Positions 32,530 through 42,425 of a stretch of 64,000 bases of DNA are shown here, in pieces (positions within the stretch are counted from its first letter, which is position 1; each line of letters starts with the position of its first letter). The stretch comes from Faecalibacterium sp. (GTDB lineage: Bacteria > Bacillota > Clostridia > Oscillospirales > Ruminococcaceae): NCBI GenBank assembly GCA_029264955.1, contig JARHYC010000011.1, positions 1 through 64,000 of the forward strand, read 5' to 3'. Position numbers and translations under genes: made by a program. Under the pieces are notes generated by a model. That model was given only the letters and a program-made list of their open reading frames with translations. It was not told the origin of the DNA and ran no database searches.

Positions 32530-33869
32530 GTGAATATAAAGTAACAGTTCTGGGTGCTGGCCTGGCAGGCAGCGAAGCTGCTTTGTGGCTGGCGTCGCAG
32601 GGGGTGCAGGTCACCCTGTATGAGCAAAAGCCTGTGCGTTTTTCCTGCGCACATACCGCAGAGGGATTTGCGGAGCTGATTTGCTCCAACAGCTTGAAGG
32701 CAGAACGTTTGGACTCTGCATCCGGTCTGCTCAAGGCAGAAATGCGTTTGATGGGCAGCCGTCTGTTGGACGCAGCAGAAACCGCGCGCGTGGCTGCTGG
32801 CGGCGCGCTGGCGGTTGACCGCGATTTGTTCAGTGCAGAAGTGACCCGTATGGTAGAGGCAGAACCGAACATCACGGTCATTCGTGAACCGGTGGAATCC
32901 ATCTCGGAGGATGCACCTATTCTGGTGGCAACCGGACCGCTGACTGACGGCAAGCTGGCAGATGCAATTGCCGAGCTGACCGGTGATGCGCGCCTGAACT
33001 TCTATGACGCAGTGGCACCCATTGTTACGGCAGAAAGCCTGAATTATGACAAGGTGTTTGCAGCTTCCCGCTATGACCGCGGCGAGGCGGACTATCTGAA
33101 CTGCCCTTTTAATAAAGCAGAGTATGAAGCGTTCCACGCAGAGCTGGTCAATGCTGAGCGTGCACCCCTGCACGACTTCGACCAGCCGGATGCAAGCAAA
33201 AAGGACGGCGGTCTGACCGTATATGAAGGCTGTATGCCCATTGAGGTTATGGCAGGCCGTGGTGCAGATACCATGCGCTATGGCCCGTTGCGCCCGGTGG
33301 GGTTGAAAGACCCCAATACTGGACATCGCCCTTGGGCAAATGTGCAGTTGCGCGCGGAAAATCAGGAGCGCACCCTATACAATATTGTGGGTTTTCAGAC
33401 CAATTTGAAATTCGGCGAGCAGAAGCGTGTATTCTCTATGATTCCCGGCTTGGAAAATGCGGAGTTCGTGCGTTACGGTGTCATGCACCGCAATACATTT
33501 TTGAACAGTCCGCAGGTGCTGATGGACAGCCTGAATCTGCGAGAACACCCAAATGTATTCTTCGCCGGACAGATTACCGGATTTGAAGGTTATATGGAAA
33601 GTGCAGCCTGTGGTCTGTTGGCGGCACGCAGTTTGTATGCTAAGCTGACTGGTAAGGCTTGGACTGCGCCCCCAAATGATACTATGTGCGGTGCATTGGT
33701 GCGTTATATCACAAGCCCTAATAAGGATTTCCAGCCCATGGGTGCCAATATGGGGATTCTGCCCCCGCTGGAAAACCGCCCCCGTGACAAGCGTGAGCGT
33801 TATATGGCTGTGGCAAACCGCGCTGTAGCCAGTTTTGAAACCTGGGAGAAAGCTCGGAAAAACGGCTGA
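32526..33869 (+). CDS. trmFO: Methylenetetrahydrofolate-tRNA-(uracil-5-)-methyltransferase
   Basis: 447 aa. The FAD-binding GxGxxG motif is near the start (VLGAGLAGSEAALWLASQGV). Further TrmFO landmarks: ELICSNSLKAERLDSASGLL, TVYEGCMPIEVMAGRGADTM, MRYGPLRPVGL, and FAGQITGFEGYMESAACGL. It makes 5-methyluridine at position 54 of tRNA using methylene-THF and FADH2. It overlaps topA by 4 nt, and is followed by plsX after 25 nt. Confidence 0.97.
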   Translation: MSEYKVTVLGAGLAGSEAALWLASQGVQVTLYEQKPVRFSCAHTAEGFAELICSNSLKAERLDSASGLLKAEMRLMGSRLLDAAETARVAAGGALAVDRDLFSAEVTRMVEAEPNITVIREPVESISEDAPILVATGPLTDGKLADAIAELTGDARLNFYDAVAPIVTAESLNYDKVFAASRYDRGEADYLNCPFNKAEYEAFHAELVNAERAPLHDFDQPDASKKDGGLTVYEGCMPIEVMAGRGADTMRYGPLRPVGLKDPNTGHRPWANVQLRAENQERTLYNIVGFQTNLKFGEQKRVFSMIPGLENAEFVRYGVMHRNTFLNSPQVLMDSLNLREHPNVFFAGQITGFEGYMESAACGLLAARSLYAKLTGKAWTAPPNDTMCGALVRYITSPNKDFQPMGANMGILPPLENRPRDKRERYMAVANRAVASFETWEKARKNG

Positions 33870-33894
33870 TCCCATTGGAAGGGAGTAAAGCAAA

Positions 33895-34938
33895 ATGAAA
33901 ATTCTGTTGGATATGATGGGCGGCGACAATGCTCCGCTCGCCCCGCTGGAAGGTGCAGCACAGGCTGTGAAAGAATACGGCGTGGAAATTGTAGGTCTGG
34001 GCGATGAACCCACCCTGCGTGCTTTGGCACAGGAAAAGAATGTTTCTCTGGAGGGTATCACGCTGATACATTGCAGCGAAAACATTGATATGCACGATGA
34101 GCCTGCGCTGGCAATCCGCCGCAAGAAGGATTCTCCCATGGTCGTCGGCATGAATATGCTGAAAAACGGCGATGGCGATGCATTCGTTTCCGCGGGCAGT
34201 ACGGGTGCTTTGCACGTCGGCGCAAGTCTGATTCTGCGTACATTGAAAGGCATCAAGCGCCCTGCACTGGCGAGCCTCGTACCCAGTCGTGATAAGAATT
34301 ATCTGCTGGTGGACTGCGGCGCAAATGCGGAGTGTCGCCCCGAAATGCTGGCAGCTTTCGGCGTCATGGGTACTTGCTACATGAAGAAGGTGCAGGGGGT
34401 GGCAGATCCTATCGTTGGTCTGGCGAACAATGGCGCAGAGGAATCCAAGGGTCCGGCTTTGTATCAGGAAGCCAACAAGCAGCTGCGCCAGACCTCCGGC
34501 ATTCACTTTATGGGGAATATCGAACCCCGTGATGTGCCGATGGGCAAGGCAGATGTTGTGGTTTGTGATGGCTTTACCGGCAATGTGATTCTGAAGCTGA
34601 GTGAAGGCATGGGCAAAATGATTATCGGTATGCTGAAGGATGCGTTCAAACGCACCCCCGGCGGCATGGTAGCCGCACTACTGCTGAAAAAAGATCTGAT
34701 GAGCCTGAAAAAGAAGATGGACTCGGAAGAAGTTGGCGGTGCACCGCTGCTGGGCGCAAAGTGCCCGGTAATCAAGGCGCACGGATCTTCCAGCGCCAAG
34801 GCGATCAAGAATGCGATTCGTCAGGCAAAGATCTGTGTGGAAAATGATTTGTGCGGCACCATGCAGGCAGCACTGGATGAAATGCAGAACGGTCAAGAGC
34901 AGACCCCTGAAGCCAATACCGCAGAGAACAAGGAATAA
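33895..34938 (+). CDS. plsX: Phosphate acyltransferase PlsX
   Basis: 347 aa. Starts KILLDMMGGDNAPLAPLEGA; further landmarks are IDMHDEPALAIRRKKDSPMV, SAGSTGALHVGASLIL, and VVVCDGFTGNVILKLSEG. PlsX converts acyl-ACP to acyl-phosphate for PlsY in phospholipid synthesis. AAGGGAG precedes the ATG. In many Firmicutes an acpP gene lies between plsX and rnc; here rnc starts 12 nt after the stop and no acpP is present. Confidence 0.96.
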   Translation: MKILLDMMGGDNAPLAPLEGAAQAVKEYGVEIVGLGDEPTLRALAQEKNVSLEGITLIHCSENIDMHDEPALAIRRKKDSPMVVGMNMLKNGDGDAFVSAGSTGALHVGASLILRTLKGIKRPALASLVPSRDKNYLLVDCGANAECRPEMLAAFGVMGTCYMKKVQGVADPIVGLANNGAEESKGPALYQEANKQLRQTSGIHFMGNIEPRDVPMGKADVVVCDGFTGNVILKLSEGMGKMIIGMLKDAFKRTPGGMVAALLLKKDLMSLKKKMDSEEVGGAPLLGAKCPVIKAHGSSSAKAIKNAIRQAKICVENDLCGTMQAALDEMQNGQEQTPEANTAENKE

Positions 34939-34950
34939 GAGGAGCGAAAC

Positions 34951-35622
34951 ATGAGTCATCCTTTGGAAAAAATCGTTGGATACCAATTCAAAAATCCTGA
35001 ACTTCTGCTGACGGCGCTGACGCATACCAGCTACGCCAACGAAAGCCGCACCCCGGTCAAGCACAACGAGCGGCTGGAGTTTTTGGGCGACAGTGTGCTG
35101 GAACTGGTAAGTGCGGATTACCTGTTCCATGCATTTGATCGACCGGAAGGCGATTTGACCCGTACCCGCGCCAGCTTGGTCAGTGAGGACGCACTGTTTC
35201 AGTTTGCACAAGAAATCCATCTGGGCGATTACCTGCGTTTGGGCAAAGGAGAAGAGCGCTGTGGTGGTCGTACCCGCCCAAGCGTGGTATCGGATGCGTT
35301 CGAAGCACTGATCGCTGCCCTGTATCTGGACGGCGGCATGGAAGTGGCAAAGAACTTTATTCTGGGATTCCTTACTGAGGGGAAGCACGCTGAGGACGAT
35401 TATAAGACCCGTCTGCAGGAAGTAGTGCAGGCAAATCCGGAAGAAAAGCTGCGTTATGTGCTGGAGGGCGAAACCGGCCCCGACCACGACAAGCGTTTTG
35501 TGGTTGGCGTGTACTTGAATTCGAATCGCGTGGCAATCGGTGAGGGCCGCAGCAAGAAAGCAGCAGAACAGCACGCAGCCCGCGAAGCGCTGAAGCTGAT
35601 GGGTTTGGTGCAGGAAGCATAA
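34951..35622 (+). CDS. rnc: Ribonuclease III
   Basis: 223 aa. The nuclease signature NERLEFLGDSVLEL spans 39-52 with metal ligands Glu43 and Asp47, and RPSVVSDAFEALIAALYLDGG carries the second acidic pair. The C-terminal double-stranded RNA-binding domain (about 152-222) ends in GRSKKAAEQHAAREALKLM. It processes rRNA precursors and structured mRNAs. It lies between plsX and smc, a common Firmicutes order. Confidence 0.97.
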   Translation: MSHPLEKIVGYQFKNPELLLTALTHTSYANESRTPVKHNERLEFLGDSVLELVSADYLFHAFDRPEGDLTRTRASLVSEDALFQFAQEIHLGDYLRLGKGEERCGGRTRPSVVSDAFEALIAALYLDGGMEVAKNFILGFLTEGKHAEDDYKTRLQEVVQANPEEKLRYVLEGETGPDHDKRFVVGVYLNSNRVAIGEGRSKKAAEQHAAREALKLMGLVQEA

Positions 35623-35635
35623 TAAAGAGGAAGTT

Positions 35636-38600
35636 ATGGTACTGAAAGAACTTGAAATCCAAGGCTTTAAGAGCTTTCCGGATAAAATCAAGATCACCGT
35701 AGGTCAGGGCATCACGGGCGTTGTGGGGCCAAACGGCTCCGGTAAAAGTAATATTTCCGATGCAATCCGCTGGGTTTTGGGCGAAACCAGCTCCAAGCAG
35801 CTGCGCGGTGCCGGTAAAATGGAAGATGTCATCTTTGGCGGTACCCAGCTGCGCGGTGCAATGGGATTCGCCAGTGTAAAGCTAACGTTGGATAATCAGG
35901 AACGTATGCTGGATGTGGATGCGGATGAGGTGACTATTGCCCGCAAATACTACCGCAGCGGTGACAGCGAATACAGCATCAACGGACAGCACTGCCGTTT
36001 GAAGGATGTGTATGAGCTGCTTTTGGATACGGGCTTGGGACGTGATGGCTATTCTGTCATCGGTCAGGGACGTATTGCCGAAATCGTAGGCGCTAAGAGC
36101 AGCGAACGCCGTGAAATTTTTGAGGAAGCTTCCGGTATTGCCAAGTACCGCTACCGCCGCAACGAAGCGGAACGGCGGCTGCATTCGGCAGAAGAAAATC
36201 TGGAGCGTCTGCGGGATATTCTGGGCGAACTGGAAAGCCGTGTGGAACCGCTGGAAAAAGAAAGCGCCAAAGCACAGAAGTTCCTGGAACTGAGCGAGCA
36301 GCGCAAAGGTTTGGAAGTGACCCTGTGGGTCGACAGTGTACGCCGTGCAAAGGAAACTGTCCGTGACCAGCAGCATAAATATGAAACCGCTGCGGCAGAT
36401 TACGATCGTCTGGATGGGGCGAACCGTGCTGCAGAAGCAGAGGCTGAGGAGATCCGCACCCAGGCGCAGCGCTTGACAATGGAAATCGAGCGCCTGAACG
36501 GGGATATCCGCAGCATCACCGAGCAGATGGGCAGCAGCGCAAGCCGTATTGCGGTGTTGGAAAACGACATTGCCCACAATGCACGCTCGGCTTATGATTT
36601 GGAAGAAGAAATCGCTCGCGGTGAAGAAAGCCGTGAAAATCTGCATATTGAAATCAGCCGTCACGAAGAAGCAATCCGTACCATCGAAAAGGAAATCGAA
36701 GCACTGAATACAGAGATTGCTCGCTCGGAGCAAACGCTGGAACAAATTCAAAAGGAGAATCTGGCATCCGGCGAGCGCAGAGGTGCGTTGACAGCAACGC
36801 TGGCACGCATGACAGACCAGCAGACCGCCTGTCGTGTGGCAGCGGCTTCTGCACAATCTGCCGCAGTTACCGCGCAGGAGCGTTTGACCCATGCAAGCGA
36901 AGAACGCAGCACAAAGCAGGTGGACTTGCAGACCATGCAGGAGGACTACAACGATACCGTTGTTTATTTGCAAAAGATCAAAGCGGAAAAAGATCAGCTG
37001 GAAAATGTACGCAGTGGTGTGCGTATGAAGCTGGAAGCCCGCAAAAAAAGTCTGGAAGATGCAGACGAAGCCGAACAGCGCATTGACCGTGAAATGGATG
37101 CAGCCGAACAGCGCATTCAGGTGCTGCGGGATTTGGAAAAAAACATGGACGGCTACCAGCAGTCGGTTAAGAGTGTGATGCGTGCAGCGGAAGCGCACCG
37201 TTTGCGTGGTATTGTTGGCCCGGTATCCAGCATTTTGTCGGTAGAAGAAGGCTACGAGATGGCAATTGAAACTGCATTGGGTGCTGCGTTGCAAAATGTT
37301 GTCGTAGAGGGCGAGTCTGCCGCAAAAGCTGCGATTGCTTTCCTGCGGGATACGCATGGCGGCCGTGCAACATTCCTGCCGCTGGATACCATTCAGCCCG
37401 GTACGTTCCGCGGTAATTTGATGGGTACAGCGCAGCTGGCAAGCGATTTGGTTCGCTGTGAACCACGCTATCAGAAGGTAGTGCAGTATCTGCTGGGACG
37501 CATCGTTGTAGTGGAAGACATCAACGAAGCATCGGTTGTGGCACGTCAGCTGGGTTATCATAACAAAGTTGTCACGGTGGATGGCCAAGTAGTCAACGCC
37601 GGCGGTAGCTTTACCGGTGGCAGCATGGCTCGTTCGGCTGGACTGTTTACCCGCAAGCATGAGATTGACGAACTGAAAGCAAAGATTGCTGCTTTGCAGA
37701 AGAAACAGCAGCAGGCGCAGGAGGATACAGACCAGTGGAAAGCACAGGTCGATGCGCTGAAGGCAGAGTTGGTTGCTACGGAGAGTGAAATCATCACGCT
37801 GGGCAACGATATCGTACGCGCCGAAACGGAAGAAGCCCAGCTGAAACTGCATTTGAGTCAACTGAAGGGCGCAGTGGAAATCCTGTCCGGCGAAATTGAA
37901 CTGCTGGAAAAGCAGATTACGGAAAATCAGCAGACCAGCGCCAGCCAGACAGAAGAAGAGGCGCGTCTGACAGAGGACATCACAAAGCTGAGCGCCGAGC
38001 TGGACAGTATCAGCGAAGGGGATGACAGCTTTTTGCAGACACGCAGCCGTATGGCAGACGAGCTGAGCGAAAAGCGTCTGAAAAAGCTGGAAAAAGAAAA
38101 AGATATTGAAGCACATCGAACGGCCATTGATGGCTTGCGTGGTCGAAATACAGAAACAAAGGACCGCAAGGCAGATTTGGAAAAGAGCATCAACGCACTG
38201 CGTCAGGCAAACCAGAACCTGCGTCAGCAGATTGCAGATATTCGTGCCGAAAAGAGTGAATCGGATACATTGATTCGGGAAAAAGAAACTGCAATTCGTG
38301 CTGCAACCCAGACTCGTCTGGAAAAAGATGCAGCGGAAACCAAGGCAAATCAGCGTGCGCGGGAAACCGCAGATGAGCGTGAGCGTATGAGTCAGGAAAT
38401 GGCACGCCTTGCAGAACGCAAAGCTGCGGCAGAAGCTGAGTACGACCAGACGATCAGCAAGCTGTGGGATGAATATCAGCTATCTGTATCCGAAGCCGAA
38501 AAGCTGTGCGTTCCATTTGACAACGTGGCTGTCCTGCGGGCGCAGGTGGCAGACCTGCGCAGCAAGATCCGAAATCTGGGTCATGTAAACGTGGGTGCGG

Positions 38601-39193
38601 TGGAAGAGTATAAGGAAGTGCGTCAGCGATACGACATCCTGAATACCCAGGTGCAGGATGTGGAAAAGAGCAAGGCAGAACTGACCCGTATGATCAGTGA
38701 GCTTTCCGCAGAAATGCGCAATATCTTTACTGAGAACTTCCATACCATTAACGAAAATTTCGAACGCATTTTCAAGGAACTGTTCGGCGGCGGTCATGCT
38801 TCGCTATCGCTGGAGGATGCGCCGGATGTGCTGGAGGCTGGCATTGATATTCAAGTCGCACCTCCGGGCAAGGTTATTAAGAACCTGAGTGCATTGTCCG
38901 GTGGTGAACAGTCTTTGGTGGCAATCAGTATTTACTTTGCCATTTTGGCTGTGAACCCGGCACCATTTTGTATTCTGGACGAAATCGAGGCTGCACTGGA
39001 CGATGCAAACGTGGTACGCTATGCACAGTACCTGCGCCGCATTTCGGATAAAACCCAGTTCATTGTAATTACACATCGCCGCGGTACAATGGAAGCAGCA
39101 GATGTGTTGTACGGTGTGACAATGCAGGAGGATGGTGTATCCAAGCTGCTGCGTCTGGATTTGGATCATGTGGACGCGTCTCTGGTTTCCTGA
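35636..39193 (+). CDS. smc: Chromosome segregation protein SMC
   Basis: 1185 aa. Walker A GPNGSGKS is at 31-38. Two long coiled coils (about 165-500 and 665-1010) flank the hinge (about 510-655, ending with [12 protein letters not shown]). The C-terminal head has the signature [18 protein letters not shown] and Walker [17 protein letters not shown]. It forms the condensin-like ring with ScpAB and loads at parS via ParB. Placed between rnc and ftsY as in Bacillus. GAGGAAG precedes the ATG. Confidence 0.98.
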   Translation: MVLKELEIQGFKSFPDKIKITVGQGITGVVGPNGSGKSNISDAIRWVLGETSSKQLRGAGKMEDVIFGGTQLRGAMGFASVKLTLDNQERMLDVDADEVTIARKYYRSGDSEYSINGQHCRLKDVYELLLDTGLGRDGYSVIGQGRIAEIVGAKSSERREIFEEASGIAKYRYRRNEAERRLHSAEENLERLRDILGELESRVEPLEKESAKAQKFLELSEQRKGLEVTLWVDSVRRAKETVRDQQHKYETAAADYDRLDGANRAAEAEAEEIRTQAQRLTMEIERLNGDIRSITEQMGSSASRIAVLENDIAHNARSAYDLEEEIARGEESRENLHIEISRHEEAIRTIEKEIEALNTEIARSEQTLEQIQKENLASGERRGALTATLARMTDQQTACRVAAASAQSAAVTAQERLTHASEERSTKQVDLQTMQEDYNDTVVYLQKIKAEKDQLENVRSGVRMKLEARKKSLEDADEAEQRIDREMDAAEQRIQVLRDLEKNMDGYQQSVKSVMRAAEAHRLRGIVGPVSSILSVEEGYEMAIETALGAALQNVVVEGESAAKAAIAFLRDTHGGRATFLPLDTIQPGTFRGNLMGTAQLASDLVRCEPRYQKVVQYLLGRIVVVEDINEASVVARQLGYHNKVVTVDGQVVNAGGSFTGGSMARSAGLFTRKHEIDELKAKIAALQKKQQQAQEDTDQWKAQVDALKAELVATESEIITLGNDIVRAETEEAQLKLHLSQLKGAVEILSGEIELLEKQITENQQTSASQTEEEARLTEDITKLSAELDSISEGDDSFLQTRSRMADELSEKRLKKLEKEKDIEAHRTAIDGLRGRNTETKDRKADLEKSINALRQANQNLRQQIADIRAEKSESDTLIREKETAIRAATQTRLEKDAAETKANQRARETADERERMSQEMARLAERKAAAEAEYDQTISKLWDEYQLSVSEAEKLCVPFDNVAVLRAQVADLRSKIRNLGHVNVGAVEEYKEVRQRYDILNTQVQDVEKSKAELTRMISELSAEMRNIFTENFHTINENFERIFKELFGGGHASLSLEDAPDVLEAGIDIQVAPPGKVIKNLSALSGGEQSLVAISIYFAILAVNPAPFCILDEIEAALDDANVVRYAQYLRRISDKTQFIVITHRRGTMEAADVLYGVTMQEDGVSKLLRLDLDHVDASLVS

Positions 39194-39211
39194 TTGAAAG
39201 GAGAATAAAAG

Positions 39212-40132
39212 ATGGGATTTTTCGGTAAGAAAAAGAAAATCAAGGACGGTTTGTCCAAGAGTCGTGTGGGCTTCTGGGGCAATATCGCCAATACACTGTT
39301 GGGCAGTGAAATTGATGATGATCTGTATGATGATCTGGAAGAACAGCTGGTTCTGGCAGATACCGGTGCCGATGTGGCAATGCAGCTGGTGGATGATCTG
39401 CGTGACCGTGTGAAAAAGAATCATTTGCGCACTGGTCCGCAGGCTTTGGCAGAACTGAAAGAACTGGTTGCAGAGCAGCTGACCTGCGATGCAGAGATGG
39501 ATTTGTCCGGCAAGCCCGCTGTGATTTTGGTCATCGGTGTGAACGGCGTAGGAAAAACCACTTCCATTGCTAAGCTGGCAAACTATTATAAAGAGCAGGG
39601 TAAGCGTGTACTGCTGGCAGCAGGCGATACCTTCCGTGCAGCAGCAGGAGAGCAGTTGGATATTTGGGCAGATCGTATCGGTGTGCCCATCGTCCGTGGT
39701 GCAGATGGTGCCGACCCGGCAGCTGTCATTTTTGATGCGGTGCAGTCTGCTGCCGCAAAGGGCGATGATTTGGTAATTTGCGATACCGCAGGTCGTCTGC
39801 ACAACAAGAAGAATCTGATGGACGAGCTGGGTAAAATCAGCCGCAGCGTGAAAAAGGCTGCTCCAAATGCCAGCGTGGAAACCCTGCTGGTTCTGGATGC
39901 TATCACTGGGCAGAATGCCATTCGTCAGGCACAGGAGTTTATTGCTGCCGCAGGCGCTACCGGTGTTATCCTGACCAAACTGGACGGCACCGCCAAGGGT
40001 GGCTGTGTGGTTGCCGTGAAGAAGAAGCTGGGCTTGCCGGTGCGCTTTGTAGGCGTAGGCGAAGGTATGGAAGATTTGCTTCCCTTCTCCGCAGAAGAAT
40101 TTGCAGAAGGTCTGCTGGGTAAGGAGGAGTGA
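39212..40132 (+). CDS. ftsY: Signal recognition particle receptor FtsY
   Basis: 306 aa: a short N-terminal part without the long acidic A domain, then the helical N domain and SRP GTPase G domain. G1 GVNGVGKTT is at 109-117, then the DTAGRLHNK (G3) and [10 protein letters not shown] (G4) motifs; the last region [18 protein letters not shown] is complete. It docks the SRP-ribosome complex to SecYEG. It starts 18 nt after smc and is followed by rdgB after 3 nt. Confidence 0.97.
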   Translation: MGFFGKKKKIKDGLSKSRVGFWGNIANTLLGSEIDDDLYDDLEEQLVLADTGADVAMQLVDDLRDRVKKNHLRTGPQALAELKELVAEQLTCDAEMDLSGKPAVILVIGVNGVGKTTSIAKLANYYKEQGKRVLLAAGDTFRAAAGEQLDIWADRIGVPIVRGADGADPAAVIFDAVQSAAAKGDDLVICDTAGRLHNKKNLMDELGKISRSVKKAAPNASVETLLVLDAITGQNAIRQAQEFIAAAGATGVILTKLDGTAKGGCVVAVKKKLGLPVRFVGVGEGMEDLLPFSAEEFAEGLLGKEE

Positions 40133-40135
40133 AGC

Positions 40136-40768
40136 ATGGAAATCTGTGCAGCAACCAATAATCCCGGCAAGTTGAAAGAGCTTCGCCGTATCCTGGAAGC
40201 ACAGGGTCACACCGTGCGTAGTCTGAAAGAGCTGTCTGTGGAAATCGACCCAGAAGAAACCGGTCTGACTTTTGCCGAAAACGCAAAAATCAAAGCGGAA
40301 GCCTTTTGTGCGGCAACCGGCTTGCCCACCATTGCAGACGATTCCGGTTTGTGTGTGGATGCACTGAGCGGTGAGCCCGGTGTATTCAGCGCTCGTTACT
40401 GTGGCCATCACGGTGACGATGAAGCTAACAACGTGAAACTGTTGGAAAATATGAAGAATGTTCCTGCGGAAGCGCGCGGTGCAAAGTTTGTTTCCGTGGT
40501 TTGTATGCAGCTGCCGGACGGTCGTAGTTTGCTGTGTACGGGTGAATGCCCAGGCAGCATTGCAGAAAAAGCGCTTCCCGGTGATTACGGCTTCGGTTAT
40601 GATCCGCTTTTTATTCCAAGCCAGTGTGGTCTATCGGACGGTACGACCCGACCCAATACCGAACTGCGCAGTTATGCACAGCTGACTCCGGACGAAAAGG
40701 ACGCAGTCAGCCATCGTGGCAGAGCAATGGAAAAACTGGCACAGGAAATGCCGAAATTTTTGAAATAA
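40136..40768 (+). CDS. rdgB: XTP/dITP diphosphatase (RdgB/HAM1 family)
   Basis: 210 aa. Landmarks: [15 protein letters not shown] at the start, [35 protein letters not shown] and the C-terminal [10 protein letters not shown]. It hydrolyses non-canonical purine triphosphates (ITP, XTP, dITP) and keeps them out of DNA. AAGGAGG lies directly before the ATG. It is the last gene of the plsX-to-rdgB run; a structured leader separates it from yhbY. Confidence 0.96.
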   Translation: MEICAATNNPGKLKELRRILEAQGHTVRSLKELSVEIDPEETGLTFAENAKIKAEAFCAATGLPTIADDSGLCVDALSGEPGVFSARYCGHHGDDEANNVKLLENMKNVPAEARGAKFVSVVCMQLPDGRSLLCTGECPGSIAEKALPGDYGFGYDPLFIPSQCGLSDGTTRPNTELRSYAQLTPDEKDAVSHRGRAMEKLAQEMPKFLK

Positions 40769-40773
40769 TGCGA

Positions 40774-40805
40774 TTTTCCACATGAAGTGATTCATAGGTG
40801 GAAAA
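40774..40805 (+). repeat. Hairpin in the leader of yhbY
   Basis: TTTTCCAC-ATGAA (40774-40786) pairs with TTCAT-AG-GTGGAAAA (40791-40805), 13 bp with a two-base bulge and a 4-nt loop. No T-run follows, so it is not a usual terminator. It may stabilise or process the downstream mRNA. Confidence 0.55.
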
Positions 40806-40855
40806 CATATACAATAAGAAAGAAACGATTTGTTTTAAGAGAAAGGAAAATATTT

Positions 40856-41152
40856 ATGCTGACAAGCAAACAGCGTGCAACTTTGCGTGGCAAGGCAAAT
40901 ACAATGGACCCCGTATTCCAGATTGGTAAAGGTGAGATCGATGAAGCTGTGATTCAGGCTGTGGATGACTGCCTGGCAGCACGCGAGCTGATCAAGCTGA
41001 AGATTTTGAATAACAGTATGTATACTGCCCGCGAGGCAAGTGAAATTCTGTGCGAGGCCTGCGGTGCAGATGGCGTTCAGGTCATCGGCTCCAAGTTCGT
41101 ACTGTACCGTCAGAAGAAGAAAGACAGCCAGTACGCAGACCTGCTGAAATGA
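40856..41152 (+). CDS. yhbY: YhbY/CRM-domain RNA-binding protein
   Basis: 98 aa from ATG 40856 (GAAAGGAAAA upstream); the open frame before it runs through the leader hairpin. The CRM fold is typical: MLTSKQRATLRGKAN, PVFQIGKGEIDEAVIQAVDD, ARELIKLKILNN and FVLYRQKKK. YhbY associates with pre-50S particles. Its stop overlaps the nadD start (ATGA). This is the head of a yhbY-nadD-yqeK-LCP-rsfS-leuS cluster. Confidence 0.94.
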   Translation: MLTSKQRATLRGKANTMDPVFQIGKGEIDEAVIQAVDDCLAARELIKLKILNNSMYTAREASEILCEACGADGVQVIGSKFVLYRQKKKDSQYADLLK

Positions 41153-41784
41153 GAATTTTATTGTACGGCGGTACCTTTGACCCACCACATAACGGGCATC
41201 TGCATAATTTAAGGTTGGCGGCGGCAAAGGTAAAGCCGGATCGGGTCATTATTATGCCGGCGGGTGTTCCGCCGCATAAAATCAGTTTCGGTACCCCGGC
41301 GGCACTTCGTATGGAAATGTGCGGCTGTTTTGAACCGTTGGCAGGCAGTGCAGATATTCCAACACTGGAAATCAGCGATTGGGAAATCGGGCAGGCACAG
41401 CGCGGCATCAAGAATTATTCGGACTCCACAATTTCCATGCTGGCAGAAAAATACCCTGGTGCGCAGTTGTATATGGCGGTGGGCAGTGATATGCTGTTGA
41501 GTTTTGACACATGGCATCATTGGCAACACCTGTTGCGGAATTGCACCTTGGTGGCGGTCAGCCGAGAATGTTCAGACCAGGCTGCTTTGCGGAAAAAAGC
41601 AAAACAGCTGGATCCAACAGGGACACACATTTTGTTTGCAGAGGGAACTGCTTTGCCAATGGCAAGCAGCCAGCTGCGGGCAGGGATGCAAAATGGTGAA
41701 GATTGTACGGATGCGCTGCCGGAAATTGTACAAAGCATCATTAACAGAGAGGGGTTGTATCGATCATGTCAGAAATGGGGCTGA
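41149..41784 (+). CDS. nadD: Nicotinate-nucleotide adenylyltransferase
   Basis: 211 aa from ATG 41149, overlapping yhbY by 4 nt. The nucleotidyltransferase motif GGTFDPPHNGHLHN is at 7-20. The second motif, usually ISSTxIR, is MASSQLRAG here. It makes nicotinic acid adenine dinucleotide from NaMN and ATP in NAD synthesis. nadD and yqeK overlap by 19 nt. Confidence 0.95.
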   Translation: MRILLYGGTFDPPHNGHLHNLRLAAAKVKPDRVIIMPAGVPPHKISFGTPAALRMEMCGCFEPLAGSADIPTLEISDWEIGQAQRGIKNYSDSTISMLAEKYPGAQLYMAVGSDMLLSFDTWHHWQHLLRNCTLVAVSRECSDQAALRKKAKQLDPTGTHILFAEGTALPMASSQLRAGMQNGEDCTDALPEIVQSIINREGLYRSCQKWG

Positions 41785-42425
41785 CAGTAGCGCAAGCACA
41801 AGCTTTGGCAAAAAGCAGATTGAGTGCAAAGCGTTATCAGCACACAGAAAATGTGAAAAATTTGGCGGTTGAGCTAGCTGAAATCTATGGTGAAAGCCCG
41901 GAAAAAGCGGCTTTAGCGGCCTGGCTGCACGATACAGCAAAAGAAATGCCCAAAGAGCAGTTGTTGCAGATATTGCAGGATAATGCTATAATCAAAAAAA
42001 ATCCTGCACAGCGGCCCGAGCCAGTATGGCATGGCATTTGTGCAGAGATCTTGGCACGCACCCAGTGGGGCGTACAGGATCAGGAGGTTTTGGATGCGGT
42101 GGAATGTCACACAACGGGACGTCCCAACATGACAAAACTGGATAAGATTTTGTTTCTGGCAGATATGACCAGTGCAGAGCGTGATTGGCCAGGTGTAGAC
42201 CAATTGCGTGCATTGGCCAAAAAAGATCTGGATACGGCAATGCTGCAGGCTTTGGACCATACTATCTCTTTTGTAAAAAAAGGCGGAAAAACGGTTGATC
42301 CGATGTCTATTGCGGCATATGAGGATTTAAAAAAACGTACAGAAGGGAAAACGACAAATGAGCGAACAGCGTCATATTCGTACCAACCACAGTACAACGA
42401 ACAGTGGAAATGCCCGCAGGATTAA
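41766..42425 (+). CDS. yqeK: YqeK-type HD domain hydrolase (Ap4A hydrolase family)
   Basis: 219 aa. HD-domain metal ligands are visible: H in RYQHTENVKN, the HD pair in WLHDTAKEM, H in PVWHGICAE, H in VECHTTGRP, and D in LFLADMTS. YqeK proteins hydrolyse diadenosine tetraphosphate symmetrically. The usual C-terminus is near residue 195; the last ~25 residues (TNERTASYSY...) are read from the 68 nt that overlap the LCP gene in another frame, so they may be a non-functional extension. Confidence 0.92.
   Translation: MSEMGLTVAQAQALAKSRLSAKRYQHTENVKNLAVELAEIYGESPEKAALAAWLHDTAKEMPKEQLLQILQDNAIIKKNPAQRPEPVWHGICAEILARTQWGVQDQEVLDAVECHTTGRPNMTKLDKILFLADMTSAERDWPGVDQLRALAKKDLDTAMLQALDHTISFVKKGGKTVDPMSIAAYEDLKKRTEGKTTNERTASYSYQPQYNEQWKCPQD

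Noticed and set aside
35882..38116. Minus-strand open frame of 744 codons opposite smc
   Set aside because: It is antisense to a clear smc gene and Cys/Phe/His-rich with no family pattern. Codon bias of the real gene leaves such frames open.
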